Positions 50,346-59,065 of a stretch of 64,000 nucleotides of DNA are shown in pieces. The DNA lies in the NCBI GenBank assembly GCA_019636015.1, contig JAHBYJ010000002.1:345849-409848 (forward strand). Reading direction: 5' to 3'. The DNA comes from Parvibaculaceae bacterium (GTDB lineage Bacteria; Pseudomonadota; Alphaproteobacteria; Parvibaculales; Parvibaculaceae). Below the pieces are notes generated by a model. The model was not told the DNA's origin and ran no database searches. It saw only the letters and a list, made by a program, of their open reading frames with translations. A program made the translations under genes and the position numbers. Each line of letters opens with the position of its first letter. Position 1 is the first letter of the stretch.

Positions 50346-50953
50346 TATGCTCGAAAGACGATCATAGTCGGGGTCGGCCGAACATCTGTAAAGTCAATTT
50401 GCCTTGCCGGCGGCGGCTCTACGATGACCGGCTTTGCGCCCGGTACTGCCGCTGCGGCGCTCGGATGCTAGGCTCGATATAGCCCATCATTCATTTGGAC
50501 GGTGACAAAAGCTGAGGTGGCATTTGATGCTGCCAACCCGCTCTCGCATCCTAGAGCGCCATGCCGTATACATAGTGCCCGTCATCACTGTTCACGGCCC
50601 GCCAAACACCGTCGATTACCGCCCCCACCAATCGGCAGATATATCCACCAATTCTACACTGCAGCTCGATATTTCTTGAAAACCGGCAGCGGCCGCGATC
50701 GACTTCGATTACAGCGACTGGCGCTTCACACTGGCCATGACCGCTTCTGGCGCAAAGCGGACGCTTGCCCGTGCCCTTGCCCATCTCCCCATAACAGGTG
50801 GCGCTTGGTACAGACGGCTCGTTTGTTCCATCACTCGTTCGAGGCGACCCTTGAGCGGATATCGGCCTTGACTCGGGATATCGCACATGGTTTTGTTCTT
50901 GTTATGTTCCAGCGCTGCGCATAGTCTGCCTTCGATCAACGAGGAGGGCGGAC
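50346..50953. other. Intergenic region with repeat motif and possible ORF remnant
   Basis: No confident gene in 608 bp. The minus strand at about 50551-50720 reads as a plausible protein C-terminus (ELQCRIGGYICRLVGAVID) without a credible start, perhaps a gene remnant. The island motif is best developed here (ATGACCGCTTCTGGCGCA at 50737). Separates the SPARSA operon from the small gene next to tniQ. Confidence 0.4.
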
Positions 50954-51301
50954 ATGGTCATTTATGTAGGAAGAGATGGCGTTCTGCAGACGACGTATCT
51001 GAATGAACAGCTGGTGCGTCTGAAAGGCCTGTGTGCCGATCTCGAATTGCTGAGGGCTGGTGTTGTCAGGTCATCAATCGAGGAACTCGAGAGTGCACCT
51101 CTCATTGATGATTACACCTTCGTTCCACGTGGTGTACCCGCGCTTCAGGGCAGGGTCACGGGCCACCCCATTCTCGGAACGACGACCGTCAGGACGTCGG
51201 ACCTCTATGTGTTCGCCCCCGATCTTGGATGGGCCCGTACCTTCTCGCGCTATTACAGACTCGGGTCGCCATCGCTCACAGTGGCGAAATGGCTTTCCTG
51301 A
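50954..51301 (+). CDS. Small uncharacterised protein beside tniQ
   Basis: 115-aa protein with GAGGAGGGCGG 3-13 nt before ATG 50954, a strong ribosome-binding site. Visible features are a C-terminal GHPILGTTTVRTSDLYVFAPDLGWARTFSRYYRLG. The latter resembles short alphaproteobacterial proteins of unknown function (possibly DUF6634; low confidence). Its 3' end overlaps the 3' end of tniQ by 49 bp on the opposite strand. Role unknown; possibly transposon-borne. Confidence 0.6.
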   Translation: MVIYVGRDGVLQTTYLNEQLVRLKGLCADLELLRAGVVRSSIEELESAPLIDDYTFVPRGVPALQGRVTGHPILGTTTVRTSDLYVFAPDLGWARTFSRYYRLGSPSLTVAKWLS

Positions 51302-53163
51302 TGGGAGCATCCTGCAGGAGGCACAGCAATGCATGCTGCGGCACAGTTTCGGCGCGGCTGCTCCATTTCCGTCGGGCCTGATCCGCTCTGCGTCGGCTTT
51401 ACCGCGCCCAAGTGTGCCATCGCGTAGTCATAGACGGACCGCCGTGCAGCTCTTCGTCCGGCGCCACAGCCTTCCGAACGAATTTTTCGCTCCCTAGCCA
51501 ATTGCACGATCGTGCCGGGCGAAGTTCGCAACAAGGTTGCGGCATCGTTGTATGTCATGAGCAAGGGGGCTTCCCTGAGTTCGGGAAGCACAATATTTTC
51601 GCTGATCTTTGTTTCGAACTGCTTTCGTCGCACCAGCAATGAGTCAATGAACGACGCCGACGGATCCTCGTGTCGTGAGACGTTCAAATCGCCTTTCAAT
51701 ATGAAATCTATAGCCATCGTCCATGGCGATACCCGGACAGACGAGCATTCAACGGCGTTTCTCAAGAGCACGATATCTTCGTCGTCACAGTTCATCGGGA
51801 TGCACCGAGCGAGAAGCGCATCCTTGAGAGCAGTCACGGACTCCGCTTCTATGAAACCCTTTCTGGGATTCATGATTCTGGTCTCGGATGTAAGGGGCTT
51901 CAGATGTCCGAGTTCGAGCAGGTCCCAGACGGCATGCTCGGGAATCCCGATGCACTGCATCGTTTCCGATACGTCGAGCGCCTCCTTCATCTTCTTTAGC
52001 CATCGGAGCAGGTCTGTCTCGTGCAGCAGGCTCGGTGACCTTTCTCCGCGCTCGTGAGTAATCCTCCGGACTTCCGGAGAACGCGAGGCTTGTTCAACAG
52101 TCCAGTCCGTGAGCTTGTACTTCTTCTTGGCTTCGATTGACGGCAGCCAGCCGGGTCTGTGCCACTCCGCACTGCTTCCGATGGGCCTCAAGGCGATCAC
52201 GCCGTTACGCGCATAGCTGTCGGTGACCACTCTCCTCAGAATCTTTGCGAGATCGGCGTTCACAGGCATGAGATGCGCCGCGACAGGACCAAGTTCCTCG
52301 ATCATGCCATAGCCTGCATCCTCTTTCGGGATAGCAAGCTGCGCGTTGACTATCTCGTATGCGGAATGAGGCCAGTTCCCGATACGCTCAAAGCCCGCGC
52401 GCCACATCTCCAGAGACGGCGCGCTTGCTCTGTTCATTTCATAAAGCGCATCATGAACCTGCTTTGGCGACCATTCGAAGCGGGAGGCCAGAGCGAGAGC
52501 CAGACAAAGAAGATCGACATCGACCAATTTGCGCAGGTCCTCATGAAGCGAGGCCCGTATCCGTGTCGCGGCGTCGCCGTTCAACACGAGGTCTGAAATC
52601 AGGCGGGCTGTGTCTTTCTCACCGTCGGCGACATATTCCGCGTCCAGCTTGCTGACATCCGCTCCGCAATGCTCGCAGATGTGGATGCCCGCCAGTTTTT
52701 CCCAGCCGAAGCTCTTGTCGCATGAAGGGCAATGGCTGAGAAGATACTGGAACGATTCCGGACACCATTGAAGAAAGCGCAATTCCCAGGCCGCTCGATG
52801 ATGTGGCGATACGCTGAGGCTCGCCGGGGACAGGCGCCTTATCTTCGATTCCCGGCATCTCAATGCGAGGTGTGAGCCGAAGAAGTCGATTTCAGCGCCC
52901 AGACCTGCAGCTTGCCTGTCCAACCGTTTATAGAAGAGCGGCCGAAGCTCGTCCGCCATGGCGCCAATGAGATGAGCCAGGTCATTGCAGTAAGCGGAAT
53001 GGCGTGTCGCAACGCTCCCGAGGCGGGCTATCGGCATGCCCAGATGAGAAAAGATCTGCGTCGGGCTCGGGATCAGATTCTCATTGGCAGCCCGGGCGAT
53101 AAGACCTGCGAGACTTTCTCCCGTCAACGGAGAAACCGGCACGACGAACTTTGGCAAGCTCAT
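51253..53163 (-). CDS. tniQ: TniQ/TnsD-like target-site selector
   Basis: 636-aa TniQ-family protein. N-terminal TniQ domain (VSPLTGESLAGLIARAANEN), a zinc-finger pair (CPSCDKSF and CEHCGADV at about 147-170), then a long C-terminal region with a second HTH-like segment (APLLMTYNDAATLLRTSPGTIVQLARERKI). Its size is closer to TnsD than to short CRISPR-associated TniQ, suggesting sequence-specific target binding. The start overlaps the tnsC stop (ATGA). The last ~50 residues are low-complexity and overlap the convergent small gene. Confidence 0.85.
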   Translation of the reverse strand: MSLPKFVVPVSPLTGESLAGLIARAANENLIPSPTQIFSHLGMPIARLGSVATRHSAYCNDLAHLIGAMADELRPLFYKRLDRQAAGLGAEIDFFGSHLALRCRESKIRRLSPASLSVSPHHRAAWELRFLQWCPESFQYLLSHCPSCDKSFGWEKLAGIHICEHCGADVSKLDAEYVADGEKDTARLISDLVLNGDAATRIRASLHEDLRKLVDVDLLCLALALASRFEWSPKQVHDALYEMNRASAPSLEMWRAGFERIGNWPHSAYEIVNAQLAIPKEDAGYGMIEELGPVAAHLMPVNADLAKILRRVVTDSYARNGVIALRPIGSSAEWHRPGWLPSIEAKKKYKLTDWTVEQASRSPEVRRITHERGERSPSLLHETDLLRWLKKMKEALDVSETMQCIGIPEHAVWDLLELGHLKPLTSETRIMNPRKGFIEAESVTALKDALLARCIPMNCDDEDIVLLRNAVECSSVRVSPWTMAIDFILKGDLNVSRHEDPSASFIDSLLVRRKQFETKISENIVLPELREAPLLMTYNDAATLLRTSPGTIVQLARERKIRSEGCGAGRRAARRSVYDYAMAHLGAVKPTQSGSGPTEMEQPRRNCAAACIAVPPAGCSHQESHFATVSDGDPSL

Positions 53164-54101
53164 GCCGTCGGCCTCTGCGTTTGCGCCTTGAACGGGTTTT
53201 GTGTGGCGAAGCCGGTCGATATTGCCCAGTCGTCCGTGGCCTTCACGAAATCATGTCTTTCAAGCGATGTGCCGCCCCGTGAAAAGCAGCAGATAAGCGC
53301 GTGATAGACAAGGTGTGAGACTATGCCGATAACGCCACCGGAAACCTCGTACAGACACGCAGGCACATCGCCTTCAAGGAGACCGCTCCTCGTATCGGTG
53401 ACCTTCTCCTTCAGCATCAGTTCGTCCAGTCGTCCGATGAAGCCCAGAAACATATCCCTTTCGGATTTGTTCTGCAGATCGAGCGGTCCCAGCGGAACTG
53501 GGCTGATGCACCGCCTTGCGAGCTGGCCACCCCTCTCGAAGAGAACGGCCGCTTTCTCGATACCGCTCAGTGCGAGACAGCAAGTCTTGTCGTTCAGGAT
53601 GCTCTTGAAGAGCTCGGCAACGTCCCAACGAACCTTGTTGGTCTCGGCGCTGATCAGGTGATGCACTTCATCGATAATCAATAGCTCTACGCCGCACTTG
53701 CGGATAAACGCCTGGGTCCGTTTTTCGAGCTGCTGCTGGGTGCCTTTGGCGAAATTCGGATCGCCAAATCCCTTCAGGACGTCGGAGTAGAAGCCCTTGA
53801 CGGTGACATTCGTAGAGAGATTCACGACCACAACGGGAAAAATTCCCGGTGGGCGCTGCTCCTTCTGAACTTTCTTCTGGTAGGTGTTGATGATGCGGGT
53901 CTTTCCGCTTCCCGTTGGCGCTATGAGCGGCAAGGCGGACAGGCTGGTGATGTCAAGTGCGTCGGAAGGTCCGAGGTTGCGCATCGCCTGTGCTTCGGCG
54001 CGCAGAAAATCGAACCTCTTGAAGACCTCATTCATTCTCGGATAGCGAATGGTGATCGCCTTGAAGCGCGTCAATCGGGCATGCTGGTTCTTATCAATCA
54101 C
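53160..54101 (-). CDS. tnsC: Tn7-like AAA+ ATPase TnsC (TniB family)
   Basis: 313-aa AAA+ regulator connecting target selector and transposase. Walker A LIAPTGSGKTRII (about residue 62), Walker B ELLIIDEVHHLI (about 140), sensor-type CCLALSGIEKAAVLF. GTG start overlaps the tnsB stop by 8 nt (GTGATTGA). Order tnsA-tnsB-tnsC-tniQ is that of Tn7-like elements. Confidence 0.9.
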   Translation of the reverse strand: MIDKNQHARLTRFKAITIRYPRMNEVFKRFDFLRAEAQAMRNLGPSDALDITSLSALPLIAPTGSGKTRIINTYQKKVQKEQRPPGIFPVVVVNLSTNVTVKGFYSDVLKGFGDPNFAKGTQQQLEKRTQAFIRKCGVELLIIDEVHHLISAETNKVRWDVAELFKSILNDKTCCLALSGIEKAAVLFERGGQLARRCISPVPLGPLDLQNKSERDMFLGFIGRLDELMLKEKVTDTRSGLLEGDVPACLYEVSGGVIGIVSHLVYHALICCFSRGGTSLERHDFVKATDDWAISTGFATQNPFKAQTQRPTA

Positions 54102-56262
54102 GTTCGTCCCACCCCTCGGCCTTGCCGATGTATGTCATGAAAGAAGATGGGTCTTTGAGCTCAAGACCCGTCGATGGAGCTGATATGGTCTCTTTTTTCG
54201 AGCGCGAGCCGACCGATTTGCGATGCTTGTTCGTGTTCACTTTGCGTTTGGCTCTGCCACGCAAAAATCCGGCCGGCATTTCTCCTCCGTCCGCCCGGTT
54301 TTCCATGCCCGGTGCTGTACTCACAACCGGTGCCTTGCCATCGTGCCGGGGAGGGGCGTGCTGGACGTCCAACGAGGACAGAGATTCGATCTGGGTCACG
54401 ATACGAGCGCGCCTGAGCTTGTCTGTCGCACCGGCATTTTCCACGGAACGCGTCAGCCTCACGCGGGCCCTTACCCGGTCGCTTTCGGAGACGAATTCTT
54501 CCTGTTCCTGCTTGGCTCGTTTCCTCAGAACCCTGTGGAACCAGAGAGACATGCCTTTGCTGTAGTGCTGCTCTACGTTGGGCAATTCCTGGTAGGTCAG
54601 CGTATGTGAATTCCACACCCGGATCTTCGAGATGTCCTCAGGGTCGAACTTGATTTTGACCGGAACGCTGTTGGATGGTTTGCGTCGTCTCCCCCGGGGA
54701 GACAATGGCAACAGATCGGCGAGAAGTTCGGTTACAGTATTTCTGTCGTGAAATCTCAGCCCCTCAACCTTCACGCCGTCTCTTGTCAGATTCGCTTTTT
54801 TGACATAGCCGCAAGCATCGTCAATGCGAGTCAGATCATCGAGGACGTCGATGCCGTGTATCTTCGTCAGTTTCTCCCAGAGTCTTATTGGTATGTCATT
54901 GATACCTCGGTGGTACCGGTACTGATAGACTTCAAGAATGAACTGAAGAACGAGCTCCTCCAGACGATCGATCGTCATGCACGCCTGCTTGCGGGGATCG
55001 ATGTCCTGTTCGCGCAACTCTTTCGGCGGGGCAGGAACTCCCCCGGGCAACCTGTGCAGCAGGCCCGTATTGAGAGTGCCAAAGAAGCGCTCGATGTGCA
55101 CCTTGAACTCCGGTGACTTGACGGGAGCCCATTCGACATCAATGCTTAAATCGCGCAGAGCGTCCTGCAACGAAGAGCCAACATTCTCCAGGGCATTGTC
55201 CAGAACTATAAGTCTCAACAATCCAAATGCCACGAATGGCTCGCGAAGGTCGGGAAACTTCTGCGCGATAATTCCTTCTTTCGGCGTCAAAATCCCTTTG
55301 ATGCAGTTCATGACGGCATAGATGCTGGGCGGTTCGAAGGTGATGAATATCGCGAGAATCATTCTCGTGCATACATCGATGGCAGCCATTAGTGTCGGAC
55401 GTCCGAGAACATTGCCGCTGTCATTGTCCACGATGACGAAGGCATCGAGGGTCGTCGCGTCGATCATCACAACATCAAGCGGCCGTTTTGCCTCTCGAGC
55501 GCTGCTGGATCCTTGAAACCGACGGCGTGCCGCTTTCTCCCCGTACTTCTTCTTGCAAAGGGCGAAATTCTCGCACCGTCTGATCCAGTATCGGACGGTT
55601 TCGTGACTGGGGCATTTCAGTCCGGAATACCGACCATACCTTCTTGCGCGTAAGTTGAGGTAATCTACCAAGCTCCTCAATCGATCATAGGCATCTGCAA
55701 CTCTTCTCTCTCTTTTTTCGTAGAACCAGTCGACGCATTTGAGAAGGAGCCTCACTGAACTCTCATCCATGCGTGTAGATGTAGACCGGCTCGATTTGTA
55801 ACTCATGATGTGGATCGGCCGATGGCCGTTTTCGATTCTGTTTCTTATGTCTCTTCGCAATGTTCCTGCGCTTGGCCGATAATTTGCGTCGTCAAGATCC
55901 TTCGGCAAGTCAAAGTTCCGAATGAACGCATTCAGTGACTTGTCGGACCGGGCGACCGGCGATTTGTCATATTCCACCAGCAGCAGTTGACGGATCCTGG
56001 CCCGCGGATCGGGATCGATATTGGGATCTCGGGCTGTGGTTTTTCTGAATGTGTCTATCCTCACGCGCCTGCGGTCTTCCCGTCTCACAATCTTGAGGAG
56101 GCGATCGGCATAGCGCTTGAGGAGCTCGCTTTGCGTCATGAACAAGCTGTCGTGCCCGAACTGCTTCAGCAGCAAGAGCTTGCCATCGGGCATAATGTTT
56201 TTGATCTCGTAGTCACCCTCGACTACCGAGATGATGTCGCCAACATCCAGTCTCAGAAACAT
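54094..56262 (-). CDS. tnsB: Tn7-like transposase TnsB (TniA, DDE integrase)
   Basis: 722-aa DDE transposase, same length class as Tn7 TnsB. Catalytic acids: D in VVMIDATTLDAFVI (about residue 266), D in LIVLDNALENVG (about 353) and E in SPEFKVHIERFFGTLN (about 387). A Mu-C-type beta domain and a basic C-terminal tail (for interaction with TnsC) follow. It joins 3' ends to target DNA. ATG 56262 has GGAGCG upstream; 20 nt after tnsA. Intact. Confidence 0.92.
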   Translation of the reverse strand: MFLRLDVGDIISVVEGDYEIKNIMPDGKLLLLKQFGHDSLFMTQSELLKRYADRLLKIVRREDRRRVRIDTFRKTTARDPNIDPDPRARIRQLLLVEYDKSPVARSDKSLNAFIRNFDLPKDLDDANYRPSAGTLRRDIRNRIENGHRPIHIMSYKSSRSTSTRMDESSVRLLLKCVDWFYEKRERRVADAYDRLRSLVDYLNLRARRYGRYSGLKCPSHETVRYWIRRCENFALCKKKYGEKAARRRFQGSSSAREAKRPLDVVMIDATTLDAFVIVDNDSGNVLGRPTLMAAIDVCTRMILAIFITFEPPSIYAVMNCIKGILTPKEGIIAQKFPDLREPFVAFGLLRLIVLDNALENVGSSLQDALRDLSIDVEWAPVKSPEFKVHIERFFGTLNTGLLHRLPGGVPAPPKELREQDIDPRKQACMTIDRLEELVLQFILEVYQYRYHRGINDIPIRLWEKLTKIHGIDVLDDLTRIDDACGYVKKANLTRDGVKVEGLRFHDRNTVTELLADLLPLSPRGRRRKPSNSVPVKIKFDPEDISKIRVWNSHTLTYQELPNVEQHYSKGMSLWFHRVLRKRAKQEQEEFVSESDRVRARVRLTRSVENAGATDKLRRARIVTQIESLSSLDVQHAPPRHDGKAPVVSTAPGMENRADGGEMPAGFLRGRAKRKVNTNKHRKSVGSRSKKETISAPSTGLELKDPSSFMTYIGKAEGWDERD

Positions 56263-56282
56263 CGGTATCGCTCCCTATGTAC

Positions 56283-57050
56283 TCAGTCGGTCGAAACAGG
56301 AAAGACAGGCGAGGCGCCGGTCAGGTTTGTATCGAGGTCGACGCCGAAATGCCTGCCGACGATCATGGCGCAGAGCTTCTTCTTGCCGACCACGCCTCCA
56401 CCCAGAATCTCGACGGCTTGGGCAAAGGGTATGGTTCCAGTCGGATGTCGGAGGATTTGCTCGGTCAGCCAGAAGACTTCGCGCCGGAAGTAGCGTGTAC
56501 GCGCGTGACGCTGGATTTCCTCAGCGTTCGAATGGCGCGGCTCCGCTCTCAGGTCTGAGAGGTCGAGGACGCGGAATTTGATATTGACGGAGCGATAGAT
56601 CTGCTCTGCCAGTTCGAGTTTGAAAGCGAGATCGCCTGAGATTTCGCTCGCTTTGTCCCGTTTGATCTCGACGACCTCTTCGCGCAAATCAGCGTAGAAC
56701 ACTGAGAAATCCGGAAAATAGGTCAGCGTTTTCCCTTCCGAAAACATTTCCAGACGATGAGGCTGCGCAAGCCACGCGACCACGTTGTGATCAGCTTCGC
56801 ATTGCTGCATGTAGAGACGCTCGGCCTGGGACTCATAGGGTTGTGCGTGACCAGTCTTTGTGCTGTGAAAGATGCCGGTCGGGCGGCACTTGGTGCCGGT
56901 GATGATGGTCCGAAGGGGACCGCCGGTCGTACTGAATACGATCCGCGCGACGTTGTTCATCCTCTTGCAGTCGGCCCTTACCTGAGCGAGTTCTGCAAGG
57001 CTGCGATAATCTTCCGGGAGCTGTTTCAAGTTCAATCTCTCGATATCCAA
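56283..57050 (-). CDS. tnsA: Tn7-like endonuclease TnsA
   Basis: 255-aa restriction-like nuclease that cuts transposon 5' ends, enabling cut-and-paste. N-terminal catalytic domain: YESQAERLYMQQCEADHNVVAW with the first glutamate, then TYFPDFSVFY (aspartate) and EEVVEIKRDK (E-x-K, about residue 128). The C-terminal winged-helix part follows. The start is weak: TTG 57050 without a clear ribosome-binding site; ATG 56960 would remove 30 residues before the conserved core. First gene of the tnsABC-tniQ operon. Confidence 0.86.
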   Translation of the reverse strand: MDIERLNLKQLPEDYRSLAELAQVRADCKRMNNVARIVFSTTGGPLRTIITGTKCRPTGIFHSTKTGHAQPYESQAERLYMQQCEADHNVVAWLAQPHRLEMFSEGKTLTYFPDFSVFYADLREEVVEIKRDKASEISGDLAFKLELAEQIYRSVNIKFRVLDLSDLRAEPRHSNAEEIQRHARTRYFRREVFWLTEQILRHPTGTIPFAQAVEILGGGVVGKKKLCAMIVGRHFGVDLDTNLTGASPVFPVSTD

Positions 57051-57616
57051 ATTGGGCGTGCAAAGCCTGTCGCAGCCGGAACACGGTCTGCGCTACGTTA
57101 ATTTGTCGACGATGATTGGAGTGCCGGCGGGACCGGCGTGGTTCTGCAACCAGGAAGATCACAGCCAGATGGCTGCTCTGCCCGGTGGACCACGATCGGG
57201 GACTAGGTGAAAACTGCTGTCATTGTCTGCTTCTCCTGGTTGCTGGCGACCGGAGCGGCTCGTATCCACGATGCGGCCGCGCATTGAAGGCAGACCCGTA
57301 TATGTTCTCTTTTATTTCGGAGTCGCGTTTCGCCCTGCCAAATTCATTTAAAATTTAGGATGATTAAAAGTAACTGTCTAGTCACCTTTTTTCGTGACTT
57401 AGTCTTGGCCGTCGTAGCCATTTTGGGAGGGGCGCTATCAGACGACGGAGCATCTACGCGCCCTGACGTCTAACTGATTGATATCGTTCGATTTATCCCA
57501 CATTCGGCGGAAATCGGGGATTTGTGGGACAAATCTTTTGTTTTCAATGGTTTAAGTGAAATTCACGCACGGCCAAGGCTGGACGGGGGTTCGACCGCAG
57601 CACGTCCAGCAGGGCG
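57051..57616. other. tnsA-proximal non-coding region, candidate right transposon end
   Basis: No gene in 566 bp. It becomes A+T rich at 57300-57410 and holds an inverted repeat near 57376-57405 (GTCTAGTCAC ... GTGACTTAGTC). At 57490-57502 GATTTATCCCACA (TGTGGGATAAATC in reverse) faces TGTGGGACAAATC at 57523-57535, 20 bp apart. These resemble TGTGGG-type Tn7-like termini but could also be a terminator stem for the RES operon. The five bases outside 57502 (TTCGG) do not match those outside 27887 (CCCCT). Confidence 0.4.
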
Positions 57617-58294
57617 TCATGGTGCGTCGGACAGTTTCCTGATTTCGATATTTCGTGAGGTCGAGGAAACAGCGATTTCGAAATGATCCGTTTGCGTAAT
57701 ATCGACGATGTTGCGCGGGCGATGCGCGACGACATTGACGCCCGTGCGGCGCCGCAGGCTGTCATAAAGCAGGCCCGCGCCGCCGGCCGCGCGAAGCGTC
57801 TCGCCGAATTTTTGCGCGGCGGCGTAGCTGTTCTCCGCATAGAGCTCGGGGCGAGCGGATTGCTGTCCCCTGATATCGAGATACTCGCCTTGCAGCGTCG
57901 CCGTGTAGGCGCGGTATACGCGGGTCATTCCCGCTACGCGGCGGGCAATCGCTTCGCGACGCAGATGATGCCCGACTTCGGCGGCCGCGGTGCGGATATC
58001 GCCGGCGGCATACCATGCGCCGAGATCCGGACCGTTGAACCGCATGCCGCCGGGAGCGACATGAAGAAAGGCGGCCATGACGACACTCGCATTTGGCACG
58101 CCATATACCCATTCGTCCCTGGACAAACGATCGATGCGTTCGGCGACAAGCCGGTCGTTGGTCCAGCCGGCAAGTTCCATTACGGCCTCGAGGTCCGCGG
58201 CGGTCGCGACTGTGTCGAACAGTCCGACTGGTGGAAATCTCGAGGGGATCAATCGATGCGACGGCTGCGGCGCGGCGGCATGGACATCCGTCAC
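57617..58294 (-). CDS. RES-domain toxin
   Basis: 225-aa RES toxin. The three family-defining residues are seen as R in HRLIPSRFPP, E in AAGDIRTAAAEVGHHL and S in GLLYDSLRRRTGVNVVAHRP. RES toxins degrade NAD+ or ADP-ribosylate host targets. The start overlaps the antitoxin stop by 4 nt, giving the usual antitoxin-first order. Slightly longer than average RES proteins (~150-230 aa). Intact. Confidence 0.88.
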   Translation of the reverse strand: MTDVHAAAPQPSHRLIPSRFPPVGLFDTVATAADLEAVMELAGWTNDRLVAERIDRLSRDEWVYGVPNASVVMAAFLHVAPGGMRFNGPDLGAWYAAGDIRTAAAEVGHHLRREAIARRVAGMTRVYRAYTATLQGEYLDIRGQQSARPELYAENSYAAAQKFGETLRAAGGAGLLYDSLRRRTGVNVVAHRPRNIVDITQTDHFEIAVSSTSRNIEIRKLSDAP

Positions 58295-58815
58295 TGGAAA
58301 ACGAGCTCTTCGTCGGTATAGGGCTCGAACGCTTCGTCAATGCTGCCCGGTGGCATATAGAGCCCGCCGCGCGCGCCATCGAGAAAACGGCGCACGCTCA
58401 GCAAGCCGTCCTGGGATCCGCTTGTGAGGAGTGAGAGCGGCGGCCTGCCACCGAATACAATGGCGCCGTGCGGCATGGTCAGCCATTCGACGCCGGAACG
58501 CTCATCGGGAAAAAGAACGCCAAGCGCCTGGTGGATGCCCAGAACCGCGGAGATACGCAAGAGCACGTCCACATCAAGCGTGATGGCGTCGTGCTCCCGC
58601 ACCCGCTTGCACCAATTGTGATAGGTGGATCGGGCCGGACAGCCCAGGACCAGGAGACGCTGTTCTTCCGTCAGGCCCCAGAGGTCCGCTATCGTCAGAA
58701 AGGTCCGCAAGGCGGGAGCGCTGAGACGGCGGCGGTTGGTCGGCGCGAACCGGGAAACGTCGAACCGCTGAACGCCATCCCCTTCACTGGTAGCCTGCTT
58801 CTTCCGGTGAGCCAT
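58291..58815 (-). CDS. Xre/MbcA/ParS-family antitoxin
   Basis: 174-aa antitoxin partner of the RES toxin. An N-terminal Xre-like HTH region (LRTFLTIADLWGLTEEQRLLVLG, RSTYHNWCKRV) precedes the DUF2384 C-terminal domain (LLRISAVLGIHQALGVLFPDERSGVEWL; FGGRPPLSLLTSGSQDGLLSVRRFLDG). I chose ATG 58815 because GGAGG lies 6 nt upstream; the 18 upstream codons overlap the operator. It likely represses its own promoter through the 58833-58851 palindrome. Confidence 0.88.
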   Translation of the reverse strand: MAHRKKQATSEGDGVQRFDVSRFAPTNRRRLSAPALRTFLTIADLWGLTEEQRLLVLGCPARSTYHNWCKRVREHDAITLDVDVLLRISAVLGIHQALGVLFPDERSGVEWLTMPHGAIVFGGRPPLSLLTSGSQDGLLSVRRFLDGARGGLYMPPGSIDEAFEPYTDEELVFQ

Positions 58816-58832
58816 CTTCGCCTCCAATCCGA

Positions 58833-58851
58833 ATATGGATATAGTCCATAT
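58833..58851 (-). promoter_or_regulatory. Operator of the RES/Xre operon
   Basis: ATATGGA-TATAG-TCCATAT is a perfect 7-bp inverted repeat 17 bp upstream of the antitoxin start, in an A+T-rich stretch; consistent with antitoxin autorepression. Confidence 0.65.
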
Positions 58852-59065
58852 CTGGACAATCTGCAACAACGGCGGATGGCAAAAGAGGTTCCAGATGCCG
58901 CTCGCGGAAACCCGAAATGAGACGGCTGCGATGGAAAAACACCGTAGTTGCCTTGGTTTTTGTTACCGACTGGATACCCAGGAGGATATGGCGCTCTGCC
59001 GAAATGGGATAATGTCGAACATTGCTTGAAAATATGCTAATTCTGCTATATCTTGAGATGCAAGA

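Noticed and set aside
50502..50924. 140-codon ORF upstream of the small gene beside tniQ
   Set aside because: Composition is histidine/arginine rich and it includes the FWRKADA-type translation of the dispersed motif, which commonly yields spurious proteins.
51253..57050. CRISPR-associated transposon
   Set aside because: No repeat-spacer array and no Cas genes are visible anywhere near tnsABC-tniQ.
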